The position numbers and the translations under genes were made by a program. A stretch of DNA of 64,000 nt. It comes from an archaeon. GTDB taxonomy: Archaea > Thermoproteota > Nitrososphaeria > Nitrososphaerales > Gagatemarchaeaceae. Below are positions 26,486-34,199 of this stretch, one piece after another; the first letter of the stretch is position 1, and each line of letters starts with the position of its first letter. The notes below the pieces were generated by a model, which saw only the letters and a program-made list of their open reading frames with translations, did not search any database and had not been told where the DNA came from. Location: contig JAKASL010000001.1 in assembly GCA_021819035.1 (NCBI GenBank), positions 868,001-932,000 of the forward strand, read 5' to 3'.

Positions 26486-27655
26486 GTGCGGTTGGACCCT
26501 GCCCTCCTCGCCCTGGCTGCGGCAGCGTGGCTCGCGGGGGCGGCGCTCTTCGGACTCACCGCCTACTCCCTCGCCCTCTTCGCCTACGGCAGGTCCCTCG
26601 CCGAAGAGCCGCCCGACGCGTTCTCTGCCACGCCTGAGGTGACCGCCCTGGTCGCGTCGCTGGGGGGGACCCCTGCCCTCGACGAGACGCTCCGCAGGCT
26701 GGCTGGGGTGAAGTATCCCGCGCTGGAGCTGGCCGTGGCTCTCGGCCCCTCGGCCCAGCCTCCCCGGGGGGTCGGGAAGCAGCTCACGCTCGTCCGCTCC
26801 CCTTCGGCGGGGAAGGCCAGGGCCCTCAACGCGGCCATCGGGGCGGTCAGGTCAAGGTACCTGCTCCTCCTGGACGAGGATTCGCTGGTCGAGCCGGACT
26901 GCATAGACAGGCTCCTCCCGCTGGCCGACGCCCCCGGGACGTGGGCGGTGGTGGGGGTCCCCTACCCGAGCAACGCCGGAGCGGGCCCCCTCCAGGGGAC
27001 CCTGGCCCTCGAAGCCGAGGCCTGGGCCGCCGCCGCCAAGGCAAAGGACAGGCTCGGGCTCTTCCTCCCTGCGACAGGCTTCTTCTCCTTCATCCCGGTC
27101 GCAGCCCTCGGCCCCGGAGGGGGGGAGGTCTGGGACGAAGGGGCCCTCGCTGAGGACGCCGACCTCTCCCTGAGGCAGCTGGCGAAGGGGCTGAGGGTCA
27201 GGCTCTCCACCGCGAGGGTCGGGATAGAGGCGCCTGGGACCCTGGGGGCGCTGGCCAGGCAGCGGCTAAGATGGTACAAGGGGATGCTCGACGCCCTCTG
27301 GAAGAATCGCAGGGTGGTCGCGCGCCTGAGGCCGGCCCTCGCCGCGGACGTGGTCCTCTCCTTCCTCGCCCCCCTCGCCCCGGCGGGGTTCGTCGTCCTC
27401 GCCGCCCTCTCCCCCCTCTGGCCGTCCGCGCTCGTGCCTGTCGTCCTCGGGGCGGCCATGGCCTACGCGGCGTCGGCCTGGCTCTCGGCTTCGAAGCTCA
27501 AGGGGGGGAGGGCGGGGGTCATGCTCCTGTCCCTCCCCTACGCCCTGGTCCAGGGGGCGGTGGCCCTGGCCGCCCTGGGGGCGTTCCTCTTCCATGTCCG
27601 GGTCAGGTGGCAGAGGACCCCGAAGGAGGGGGACGCGCAGACCCGGTACGCTTAG
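26486..27655 (+). CDS. Membrane-bound family 2 glycosyltransferase
   Basis: A 389-residue GT2 protein of the processive/membrane type. An N-terminal helix (about 5-30) is followed by a GT-A domain with the donor-binding LLLLDEDS, the acceptor EDADLSLR, and the QRLRWYKG motif typical of cellulose-synthase-like enzymes; three helices follow. The GT-A domain is somewhat short and Ala/Gly-rich. GTG start at 26486. It is co-directional with the GT-C-like gene 39 nt upstream, so together they may build or transfer a surface glycan. Confidence 0.8.
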   Translation: MRLDPALLALAAAAWLAGAALFGLTAYSLALFAYGRSLAEEPPDAFSATPEVTALVASLGGTPALDETLRRLAGVKYPALELAVALGPSAQPPRGVGKQLTLVRSPSAGKARALNAAIGAVRSRYLLLLDEDSLVEPDCIDRLLPLADAPGTWAVVGVPYPSNAGAGPLQGTLALEAEAWAAAAKAKDRLGLFLPATGFFSFIPVAALGPGGGEVWDEGALAEDADLSLRQLAKGLRVRLSTARVGIEAPGTLGALARQRLRWYKGMLDALWKNRRVVARLRPALAADVVLSFLAPLAPAGFVVLAALSPLWPSALVPVVLGAAMAYAASAWLSASKLKGGRAGVMLLSLPYALVQGAVALAALGAFLFHVRVRWQRTPKEGDAQTRYA

Positions 27656-27883
27656 ACACGCGCCTACGACCTCGTCGAGCTGTACAACTCAGGGATCTTC
27701 GAGTACATGATGAAGATATTCATGGCGCACGCGGTGGTGATACTCTCGGGCCCCAAGGGGTACGCCATCAGGGAGCCGCAGAAGGCGAAGGGGGAAGGGC
27801 TACTGAGGGCGGTCCGGTCGAAGTTCACCGGCGTCGACGTCAGCCAGGAGGGGCAGGGGATACGTCCGGCTTCGCTGCGGTGA
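27656..27883 (+). pseudogene. Coding-like remnant or very short gene after the GT2 gene
   Basis: In the same frame as the preceding glycosyltransferase, directly after its TAG, the frame continues with good genome-like codons (TRAYDLVELYNSGIFEY, then MMKIFMAHAVVILSGPKGYA) to a TGA at 27881. An ATG at 27707 would give a 58-residue protein. It may be the tail of a gene whose front was lost, or a small real gene. The 3' end overlaps the convergent membrane-protein gene by about 44 nt. I do not recognise the protein. Confidence 0.35.
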
Positions 27884-28328
27884 GGACCGCCCCCTTCACC
27901 ACGGTCAGGAGAGGCGGGAGCATGAACAGGTACATCAGGGCGGCCATGGATATCGCCACGCTCCCCGCGGCCGAGTACTGCGAGAGGGTCGGGACAGTCG
28001 CATACACGGTCCCCCCGTGGAAGAGGACGTACACGTAGGCCAACAGGGCTAAGCCGAGGACGACGAGGACCGGCCCGTACGCCTTGGTCCCCCTGAGGAA
28101 GAAGCAGACGAAGACAAGGACGGCGACGGCGACGCCCAGCGCCGGGAGCGTCGGGCCGACGAGCGAAGCGACGAGGGATGACACAGCCGGTGTGTCCGCC
28201 GGCCCCACAAGGCGCGAGGCCAAAGTCCCCAGGGACGCGGGGACGTAGTAGAACACGACCAACGCTATGGCGCCGAAGACGGCGGCGAGGACGGCCCGGA
28301 GCCCCAGCTTCCCCGCGCTCATCTCCAC
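27840..28328 (-). CDS. Four-helix membrane protein, unknown function
   Basis: A 162-residue protein with four hydrophobic segments (about 8-30, 58-78, 84-104 and 122-146) and a Pro-rich tail. Not recognised. It starts 10 nt after the stop of the secreted protein gene on the same strand, so the two form an operon and may work together at the cell surface. Its last 40 or so codons overlap the open remnant on the other strand. Confidence 0.6.
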   Translation of the reverse strand: MEMSAGKLGLRAVLAAVFGAIALVVFYYVPASLGTLASRLVGPADTPAVSSLVASLVGPTLPALGVAVAVLVFVCFFLRGTKAYGPVLVVLGLALLAYVYVLFHGGTVYATVPTLSQYSAAGSVAISMAALMYLFMLPPLLTVVKGAVLTAAKPDVSPAPPG

Positions 28329-28338
28329 CCCTAGGAGC

Positions 28339-29499
28339 CTAGGCAGACGCGGTCACCTCCGTGGATATGGTCCCATACTGGGTGCCGATGGTCAGGTGCA
28401 AGACGTAGCTCCCCTGCCCCAGGGCGGCGTTCTGTATGAGCCCGGAGACCGTCGCCAAGAACTGCTGGCCCGGGTCAGCTGTCACGACCATCGGGGCGAT
28501 GGTCCCGACGACGGTCCCTGAGGGGCCAGTGATCGTCCCGCTCACCGTCGCGTTGAGCCTGATGAACGACGACGCGTCCGTGAACGTGAGGGGGGCGGCC
28601 ACCGACGAGTAGGTGGCGTTGACCGGGGACGCGGTCAGGGGGCCGACGCTGAGCCCCTCTAACGGCGCCCCCCAGGCGTAGGTGACGGGCTCGGAGAGGG
28701 TGAAAGGGCTCCCCCCGGTCGGGATGGTCACCACCGCGGTGTAGCTCAGCGTCTGGTCCTGGGTGAGCAGGGACTGGACCTGGCTCGCGGGGATGTCGAC
28801 GTACAGGGTCACGGCCTGGTCGAACTGGCCGCCGGGGACGGCGTCGATGGAGACCAGCCCGGAGCCTACCTTCTGCCCCGTGGAGTTCAGCACGGAGACG
28901 GTCCCGTCACCTGTCACCGCGAGGTAGGCGTTGTCGTCAGAGAACTTTACAGGGACCGATGCCTCCACCGCGGTGGAGTTGTGCTGCGAGAACGTCGGCT
29001 CCCCGACCGTCAGCCCGGCCACAGGGGCGCCCCACTTCAGCTGGGCGCTGACCGTCCCTGAGACGCCTACGAACGGGGGGACCGAGGCCGCCAGGGCCGC
29101 TGTGACTGTAAGGTTCTGAGGGGTGGTGAGCAGGCTCTGCAGCGCCGCGGAGGAGAGGTTCGCCGTCTCGAACGCAAGGGAGGCTGTCGTGCGCAGCGTC
29201 TGCCCTGGGTCGACGGTGAACGGGCCCAGGGTCCCCGCGAGCAGCTGCGCCCCGGCCGCGTCCTTCACCACCACGTCGACGGCGACGTTGGAGAAGCTGA
29301 AGTACCCGCGGTCCCCTATCTGGAGCGGGGCCACGATGTAGGTCACCCCCCCTGAAGTCCGGGTGGTGGGCGTCCCTATCGATATGGCCGACGCTGACGA
29401 CGCCCCCCCGACGACTACGAGGGCGAGGACGGCGGCGGCCGCCAGGAGCGTGACGAGGATGAGGACGTTGAGGACGAGCACGACCCTGGAGCGCTTCAA
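28339..29499 (-). CDS. Membrane-anchored extracellular protein with repeated beta-sandwich domains
   Basis: A 386-residue protein with an N-terminal signal anchor (about residues 7-31), then about three repeated extracellular modules. Each contains a conserved-looking WGAP(V/L)xGL(T/S)VG phrase between sandwiches (seen around residues 155 and 275) and an ending like DPGQ(T/Q)(L/F) near 107 and 340. The modules resemble LEA14/WHy or Ig-like folds. Asn-X-Ser/Thr sites are frequent. A taataac TATA box on the minus strand at about 29530 is 30 nt upstream of the ATG. It might be a surface or pilus-associated protein; function unknown. Confidence 0.65.
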   Translation of the reverse strand: MKRSRVVLVLNVLILVTLLAAAAVLALVVVGGASSASAISIGTPTTRTSGGVTYIVAPLQIGDRGYFSFSNVAVDVVVKDAAGAQLLAGTLGPFTVDPGQTLRTTASLAFETANLSSAALQSLLTTPQNLTVTAALAASVPPFVGVSGTVSAQLKWGAPVAGLTVGEPTFSQHNSTAVEASVPVKFSDDNAYLAVTGDGTVSVLNSTGQKVGSGLVSIDAVPGGQFDQAVTLYVDIPASQVQSLLTQDQTLSYTAVVTIPTGGSPFTLSEPVTYAWGAPLEGLSVGPLTASPVNATYSSVAAPLTFTDASSFIRLNATVSGTITGPSGTVVGTIAPMVVTADPGQQFLATVSGLIQNAALGQGSYVLHLTIGTQYGTISTEVTASA

Positions 29500-29593
29500 G
29501 CCTCGCGAGGTCCCTGCGGCTGTTATTAGAGCGTTGCAGCAGGCCCGCGCGGCCCCGCTCCCTTAAAGCGCCTGGAGGGGAGGCGGCGGGGAG

Positions 29594-30304
29594 GTGGCCT
29601 TGCCCGTCCCTGTGCTCGCCCTCGAGGACGTGTGGAAGTCCTACGCCGACGGCGAGGCGGTGCTGAAGGGGGTCACCCTCTCGGTCTACGAGGGGGAGTT
29701 CGTCGGGATCTATGGGCGCTCCGGGTCGGGGAAGTCGACCCTGCTCAGGCTGATGGGCCTCCTGGACAGGCCGACGAAGGGGTCCGTGGCAGTCCTGGGC
29801 GCCGACGCCTCCGCCCTGAGCGACTCGGCCGCGGCCAGGATGAGGAGGGAGAGGCTCGGATTCGTCTTCCAGGGGTTCAACCTGATACCTCACATCACAG
29901 CCCTCGAGAACATAGAGGTCCCGATGTGGCTGGCAGGGGTCCCGAAGGAGGAGAGGAGGGCGCGGGCGACGGCGGACCTGAAGCACTTCGGGCTGGAAGG
30001 GCTCGCGGGGCGCTACCCGGGGGAGATGAGCCACGGCGAACAGCAGAGGGTGGCCGCCATCAGGGCGATGGCGAACCGGCCGGGGCTGATCCTGGCCGAC
30101 GAGCCCACTTCGGCCCTCGACGACGAGAGCGCGAAGGTCTTCTTGGACCTGGTGGCCAGGTTCAACAGGGAGCTCCGCACCACGGTGGTGATGGTGTCCA
30201 CCAGCGAGGAGGAGGCTGGGGCAGGGACGGCGGTCTACAGGCTGTCCGGGGGGGCCCTCAGCCGCGTGCGACCGCAAACCAGGTTTTCCGACGAAAACTG
30301 CTAG
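29594..30304 (+). CDS. LolD/MacB-type ABC ATPase with altered H-loop
   Basis: A 236-residue ATP-binding protein of the lipoprotein/macrolide exporter family. Walker A is GRSGSGKST, the Q-loop is FVFQGFNLIPHIT, and Walker B is LILADEPTSALDDES. The signature is MSHGEQQR rather than LSGGQQQR, and where the switch His (VTHD) should be there is VSTSEEE. It may be a slow or regulatory ATPase. GTG start at 29594, 28 nt from a cttaaagc TATA box. It has no adjacent permease; the FtsX-like pair at 22-24 kb is the only candidate partner in view. It converges with and overlaps the next ACT-V4R gene by 4 nt. Confidence 0.83.
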   Translation: MALPVPVLALEDVWKSYADGEAVLKGVTLSVYEGEFVGIYGRSGSGKSTLLRLMGLLDRPTKGSVAVLGADASALSDSAAARMRRERLGFVFQGFNLIPHITALENIEVPMWLAGVPKEERRARATADLKHFGLEGLAGRYPGEMSHGEQQRVAAIRAMANRPGLILADEPTSALDDESAKVFLDLVARFNRELRTTVVMVSTSEEEAGAGTAVYRLSGGALSRVRPQTRFSDENC

Positions 30305-31077
30305 CCGTGCCTCGCCTTCTTGATGGAGAAGCGGCACTCGTCTTCCTTGGGGTCGTACTCGACGGGTCCGGCCGCCAGGTGCCCCTTGCTATGCGCCGCG
30401 AGCATCCCCACGAGCAGCCCCACCACGAACTTTCCGGGCCCCTTCGCTGACCCCGTCCGAGGGCTGGCCGGGGCAGACTTCACCTTGACGTCGTACCCCT
30501 CGGGCGACTCCTTGACCGTGGCGACCCCCCACCCTTCAGCCCTGAACAGGTCCTCTATGTTGCTTATGTCCCACTCCGCGCCTACCGAGCGCCTGTACTG
30601 CTCGAGGGCCTTCATAGTCGACTCGGCGTAGGCCTTCCCCTGCTCGTACGACATAGTCTCCCCCGCCGTCCCGAATATCTCGACAAGCCTCTCCTCCATC
30701 TCCACGAACGCGCCGGCCCCCAGGGTCAGCATCCTGTCCGCCAGCACTGACGCCACCGGGAACATGAACTTCTCGAACATCATCCCCTTCATCGACGTCA
30801 GGCGGACCTCCGCCACGAAGGGGAGCTTCCGGAGCCGCTTCTCCAGCTCCTCGGGGGTCACCTTGGCCCCCGCGAACTCGCAGTAGTAAGCGTGGACGAA
30901 CTCTTTCCCCCCTTCGTCCATCTGCCCGTGGGTGAGGACGAAGTTCACCCCGGCGTCGCTGACCACCCCTGATATCTTGTGGAGGACCCCGACGGAGTCC
31001 GCCCCGGTCACCACCAACTCATACACGTCCACCCCGGGGGGGCGGGTGGACATCACAAACCGCGGCAGGAAACCCAA
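30301..31077 (-). CDS. ACT-V4R ligand-sensing protein, copy 2 (degenerate V4R)
   Basis: A 258-residue paralogue. The N-terminal ACT-like domain is clear (YELVVTGADSVGVLHKISGV), followed by a V4R-like half with TAGETMSYEQGKAYAEST. The terminal part is eroded: only one Cys remains (KEDECRF) of the usual pair, and the GHL motif region reads VVGLLVGMLAAHSKG. It may bind a different ligand or none. Start ATG at 31077, with a gttataga TATA-like element on the minus strand about 30 nt upstream. Confidence 0.72.
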   Translation of the reverse strand: MGFLPRFVMSTRPPGVDVYELVVTGADSVGVLHKISGVVSDAGVNFVLTHGQMDEGGKEFVHAYYCEFAGAKVTPEELEKRLRKLPFVAEVRLTSMKGMMFEKFMFPVASVLADRMLTLGAGAFVEMEERLVEIFGTAGETMSYEQGKAYAESTMKALEQYRRSVGAEWDISNIEDLFRAEGWGVATVKESPEGYDVKVKSAPASPRTGSAKGPGKFVVGLLVGMLAAHSKGHLAAGPVEYDPKEDECRFSIKKARHG

Positions 31078-31234
31078 GTGTTTTCCATTCGCATAGATGA
31101 CCCCTCTATAACATTTGTTTACCTGGCGTCCACCTATCGTCAGGGCTGACGGCGTCCGACCACAAGAGGCCGCGCCCCTTCTGCAGGCCAGTATGGTGGG
31201 GGTCCGCCTGGGTCCCCCGCCGCCCCCCGGCCCG

Positions 31235-33235
31235 CTAGTGCCCGATCAGGGCACGGAGCCAGAGCGGCAGGAACGCCTTGTCAGGGAAGTAGACGAGGAA
31301 GAAGACGAACACCATGACAAGGTACAACGCGGTCAGCCACTTTGGGAACCACCTCCTCGACGCCCAGTAGGCGGTCCCCATCGCCATCGCTGGTATCGCA
31401 GGGATGATGTAGAAGGGGTATGTCACCCTCCCGTCGAAGAAGAGGAACAGGTATGGGACGTAGCTCCATCCGAAGAGGGTCAGCGTGAAGGCGGCGAGCC
31501 TCCCCTCCCCCGAGAGGGCTGGGCCGGGAGGCTCCTGGAGGGGCGTTTCGTCGGCAGGGACGCCTTCGGGTACAACACGGAGGACGGAAGAAGGATCACC
31601 ACGGACCTGGAGGGGCGTTTCGTCGGCAGGGACGCCTTCGGGGCTCGGCCGCCTCCTCTTCCGCTCCAGGTAGAGTGCGTACGCCATCAGGGGGACCCAG
31701 ATGAAGGTGGCCCAGGTCACCAGGAGGTTGGTCACCCCGTAGTACCCCACGGAGACGTACGTCAGGTTCCCCGGGTTGACCGTGACTGTGACCAGGTAGT
31801 ACGCCACCGGGCTGTAGTAGAGGAGCCAGTCGAACGGGAGGATGGGGGGGCCTCCGGGGTCGTTGGCGAACATGCACCAGTACCCCGTGGTGGGCTGGCA
31901 CGCGAGCTGGTGGGCCACGAGGGACGTCCCGTAGCTTATGATGTACTGCACCTGGGCGACGAAGGTGGGGAACGCCGCGCTCGCGAGCGTGGAGTCGAAG
32001 GCCTGCATCCCTATGGCGAACACCGCCCCCACCGCCAGGACGACCTTCAGTGCGCGGTAGACGCGCCCTAGCCAGGCCCCCTCCTCGAAGAGGAGGACGT
32101 AGGTGGCCAGGGCGGCGACCGCGAAGACGGCCGTCTCCTTCGCGAGGCCTGCCAGCCCCATCAGCGCCCCGGCGACGACGTACTTGTCTGCCTTCCACCA
32201 GCGGACCCCCCTGAAGTAGACGAAGAAGGCGAGCAGCCCGAAGAAGACGGGGGGTATGTCGAGGACCCCGGCGCTCGACTGGGTGAAGAACATCACGTCG
32301 AGCGAGAGGAGGGCGGCCGAGAGGTAGGCGACCTTCTTGTCCCCGGAGACCTCCCAGGCGGTCCCGAACAGGAGGGGGATGCAGAACGAGCCGAGGACCG
32401 CAGGCATCACCCTCCAGCCGGCCGCGTCGTACTCGCCGAGGACCGCCATCCCGGCGGCCATCAGCGCCTTGCCGAGCGGGGGGTGCTCGGGGTTGCAGTA
32501 GGCGCCGGTCCCCGAGGGCGCCCCCACCTGGCACTGGTCCCCTGCGAGGAGGTGCTGCGACGCAGGGACGTAGTACACCTCGTCCATGATGCAGCCGTAG
32601 CCCTGGCTAGACGTGTCGTAGCAGACCAGGGGGGCGTAGTCGACGGTCAGCCTGGTGAGGTTCTCCCCTGCGGGGACGGTCCAGTACCCTGACGTCGACT
32701 CGTTGGGCTGGAGGGGGGACGCGTAGCTGGGCGGCGGGGAGAACCCACCGCCGGCCATGGGGGCTCCGTTGCCGAGGAGGGTGAGGTTCGCTATGGCGTC
32801 CCCCCCATCCTCCGCCTGGACGGTGACCTCGAGCTGCTGCCCCACCACAGAGCTGGTGACGGACACCTTGCTGTCCCCGAAGGGGGTCCCTGGGGCCCCG
32901 CTCACGGCCCCTGCCCCGGCCGCCGGGGGGGTGTTGATGATGTACGCGTGGGCCAACAGAGTCGCCAGCGTGACCCCCACCACGAAGAGTATCGCCCGCC
33001 TGTGCTGGCGGTACCTCCCCCAGGCGAACCACACCCCCGCGGCCGCCGACGCCACGGCGAAGGCCGCCAGGGCCGCGGTCAGCGCCGAGGCGAGGGCCAG
33101 CGTCGAGGGCTCCGGGTAGTAGAAATGGACGAAGACCAGTGCGACGACGGCTGCCAGGGTCAGGACCGAGGCGGAGACGAAGATGCGGACGAGTGTCTCC
33201 GGGACCCTCCCCCCCTGGGCCGGCTCTATCTCCAC
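31235..33235 (-). CDS. PMT-like (GT39/ArnT) protein glycosyltransferase
   Basis: A 666-residue polytopic protein of the dolichyl-phosphate-mannose protein mannosyltransferase type. After two N-terminal helices there is an extracellular beta-rich insertion (about 100-195), then the catalytic loop with IMDEVYYVPASQHLL and the CNPEHPPLGKALMAAG motif, both classic PMT elements. About ten further helices follow. A cytoplasmic loop near residues 530-570 contains a duplicated PEGVPADETPLQ, encoded by a perfect 37-bp direct repeat. It probably attaches sugars to surface proteins such as the nearby pilins. GTG start at 33235. Confidence 0.85.
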   Translation of the reverse strand: MEIEPAQGGRVPETLVRIFVSASVLTLAAVVALVFVHFYYPEPSTLALASALTAALAAFAVASAAAGVWFAWGRYRQHRRAILFVVGVTLATLLAHAYIINTPPAAGAGAVSGAPGTPFGDSKVSVTSSVVGQQLEVTVQAEDGGDAIANLTLLGNGAPMAGGGFSPPPSYASPLQPNESTSGYWTVPAGENLTRLTVDYAPLVCYDTSSQGYGCIMDEVYYVPASQHLLAGDQCQVGAPSGTGAYCNPEHPPLGKALMAAGMAVLGEYDAAGWRVMPAVLGSFCIPLLFGTAWEVSGDKKVAYLSAALLSLDVMFFTQSSAGVLDIPPVFFGLLAFFVYFRGVRWWKADKYVVAGALMGLAGLAKETAVFAVAALATYVLLFEEGAWLGRVYRALKVVLAVGAVFAIGMQAFDSTLASAAFPTFVAQVQYIISYGTSLVAHQLACQPTTGYWCMFANDPGGPPILPFDWLLYYSPVAYYLVTVTVNPGNLTYVSVGYYGVTNLLVTWATFIWVPLMAYALYLERKRRRPSPEGVPADETPLQVRGDPSSVLRVVPEGVPADETPLQEPPGPALSGEGRLAAFTLTLFGWSYVPYLFLFFDGRVTYPFYIIPAIPAMAMGTAYWASRRWFPKWLTALYLVMVFVFFLVYFPDKAFLPLWLRALIGH
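31534..31570 (+). repeat. 37-bp perfect direct repeat, copy 1
   Basis: Identical to 31606-31642, 72 bp (24 codons) away and in frame inside the PMT-like gene. The unit contains the short inverted repeat ggcgt...acgcc. It encodes PEGVPADETPLQ. Confidence 0.9.
31606..31642 (+). repeat. 37-bp perfect direct repeat, copy 2
   Basis: Second copy of the unit at 31534-31570. Flanking bases differ on both sides; the 35 bp between the copies are not repeated. Confidence 0.9.
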
Positions 33236-33289
33236 GGTGCTCCTCCTGAAAGGGTGGTAAAAAAACCGGCCATCGGGGCGCGCCGCAGC

Positions 33290-34072
33290 CTACGGCGCCC
33301 TTGGGGTAAGGGTGAACTCGCAGACCTCGTCCCCCTTGGCGATGCAGAGGGCCTCTCTGCACTCCATCGGCTTCCCCAGCCAGACTGTCAGCATGCCCTC
33401 CAGGTGGCCCCTGACGAAGTGGCTGTGGGGGACCTTCGCCTCCACCCCCGCGCACTCGAAGCTGTCCGCCGCCCTGACCGAGACCCGCTCCCACCCCGGC
33501 GCCGCCTTCGCGCCCTCGACCCTGAACCACCCCAGGGCCTGGTAGAGCTTCACGACGTCTTCGAGGTTTGCCATTATGAAGTCGGCGCCCAGCCTGAGGA
33601 GGTACTCCCGGCCGAGCTCCCGGCCGTACGTCTTCCCCTCCTCGTGGAGTATGACGTTCCCCCCCGTCCCGAACCTCTCGTTCATGGTGCTCAGCATGTT
33701 GGCCGCGGCCCCGGCCCCCATCATTATCGCCCTCGTCCCGTTGTTGAACGCCACGGGGAAGTGCACGCTGTCCACCAGGAACCCGTTGTTGCTCTCCATC
33801 ACGATCGCGTCGTGGACAGCGGGGGAGGCGCCGAGCTTCCGTTTCAGGTCCTGGGCGGTGTATTCGCCGTCCTCGACGAACCCGCTCCAGACCCCCACCC
33901 TGGCGGCGCTGTCCGCCGAAGTGAAGCTCCCGAGGATGTTCAGGTCGAGGCCGTGTATCACCTCCATGGCGCTCTTGAGGGCGCCGGGGACGTTCTCCAG
34001 CTCCAGCACTATCTGGAAGTACTTCCTCGCAGGGTCGAAGAGGCACACGTTGACGTCCTTTCGCAAACGCAC
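33290..34072 (-). CDS. ACT-V4R ligand-sensing protein, copy 3
   Basis: A 260-residue paralogue with an ACT-like N-terminal domain (FQIVLELENVPGALKSAMEV) and a complete V4R domain: FGTGGNVILHEEGKTYG in the middle, then FVRGHLEGMLTVWL and CIAKGDEVCEF with both Cys. It is therefore the copy closest to 24014-24793. GTG start at 34072, about 26 nt from a ccttaag TATA box on the minus strand (34094-34103). It is divergent from the pilus operon, whose own TATA lies only about 70 nt away. Confidence 0.8.
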   Translation of the reverse strand: MRLRKDVNVCLFDPARKYFQIVLELENVPGALKSAMEVIHGLDLNILGSFTSADSAARVGVWSGFVEDGEYTAQDLKRKLGASPAVHDAIVMESNNGFLVDSVHFPVAFNNGTRAIMMGAGAAANMLSTMNERFGTGGNVILHEEGKTYGRELGREYLLRLGADFIMANLEDVVKLYQALGWFRVEGAKAAPGWERVSVRAADSFECAGVEAKVPHSHFVRGHLEGMLTVWLGKPMECREALCIAKGDEVCEFTLTPRAP

Positions 34073-34167
34073 AAGGCCGCGCCCTCTCGGGCGTTCTTAA
34101 GGGGGGTGAAGAAGTTCTCCACAGGCCCCCCGCGCTCCCTCGTGTGTGCACCTTCCGATGTGACACA

Positions 34168-34177
34168 CCCTTAAGCG
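34168..34177 (+). promoter_or_regulatory. TATA box (cccttaagcg) of the pilus assembly operon
   Basis: About 28 nt before the ATG at 34200; the operon appears to run through 38755 with overlapping or 1-nt gene junctions. Confidence 0.55.
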
Positions 34178-34199
34178 GCAACGCCGCGCCCGCGGACCC

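Noticed and set aside
31534-31642. CRISPR-like repeat pair
   Set aside because: Only two copies, in frame inside a protein-coding gene with a 35-bp spacing; no cas genes in the window.
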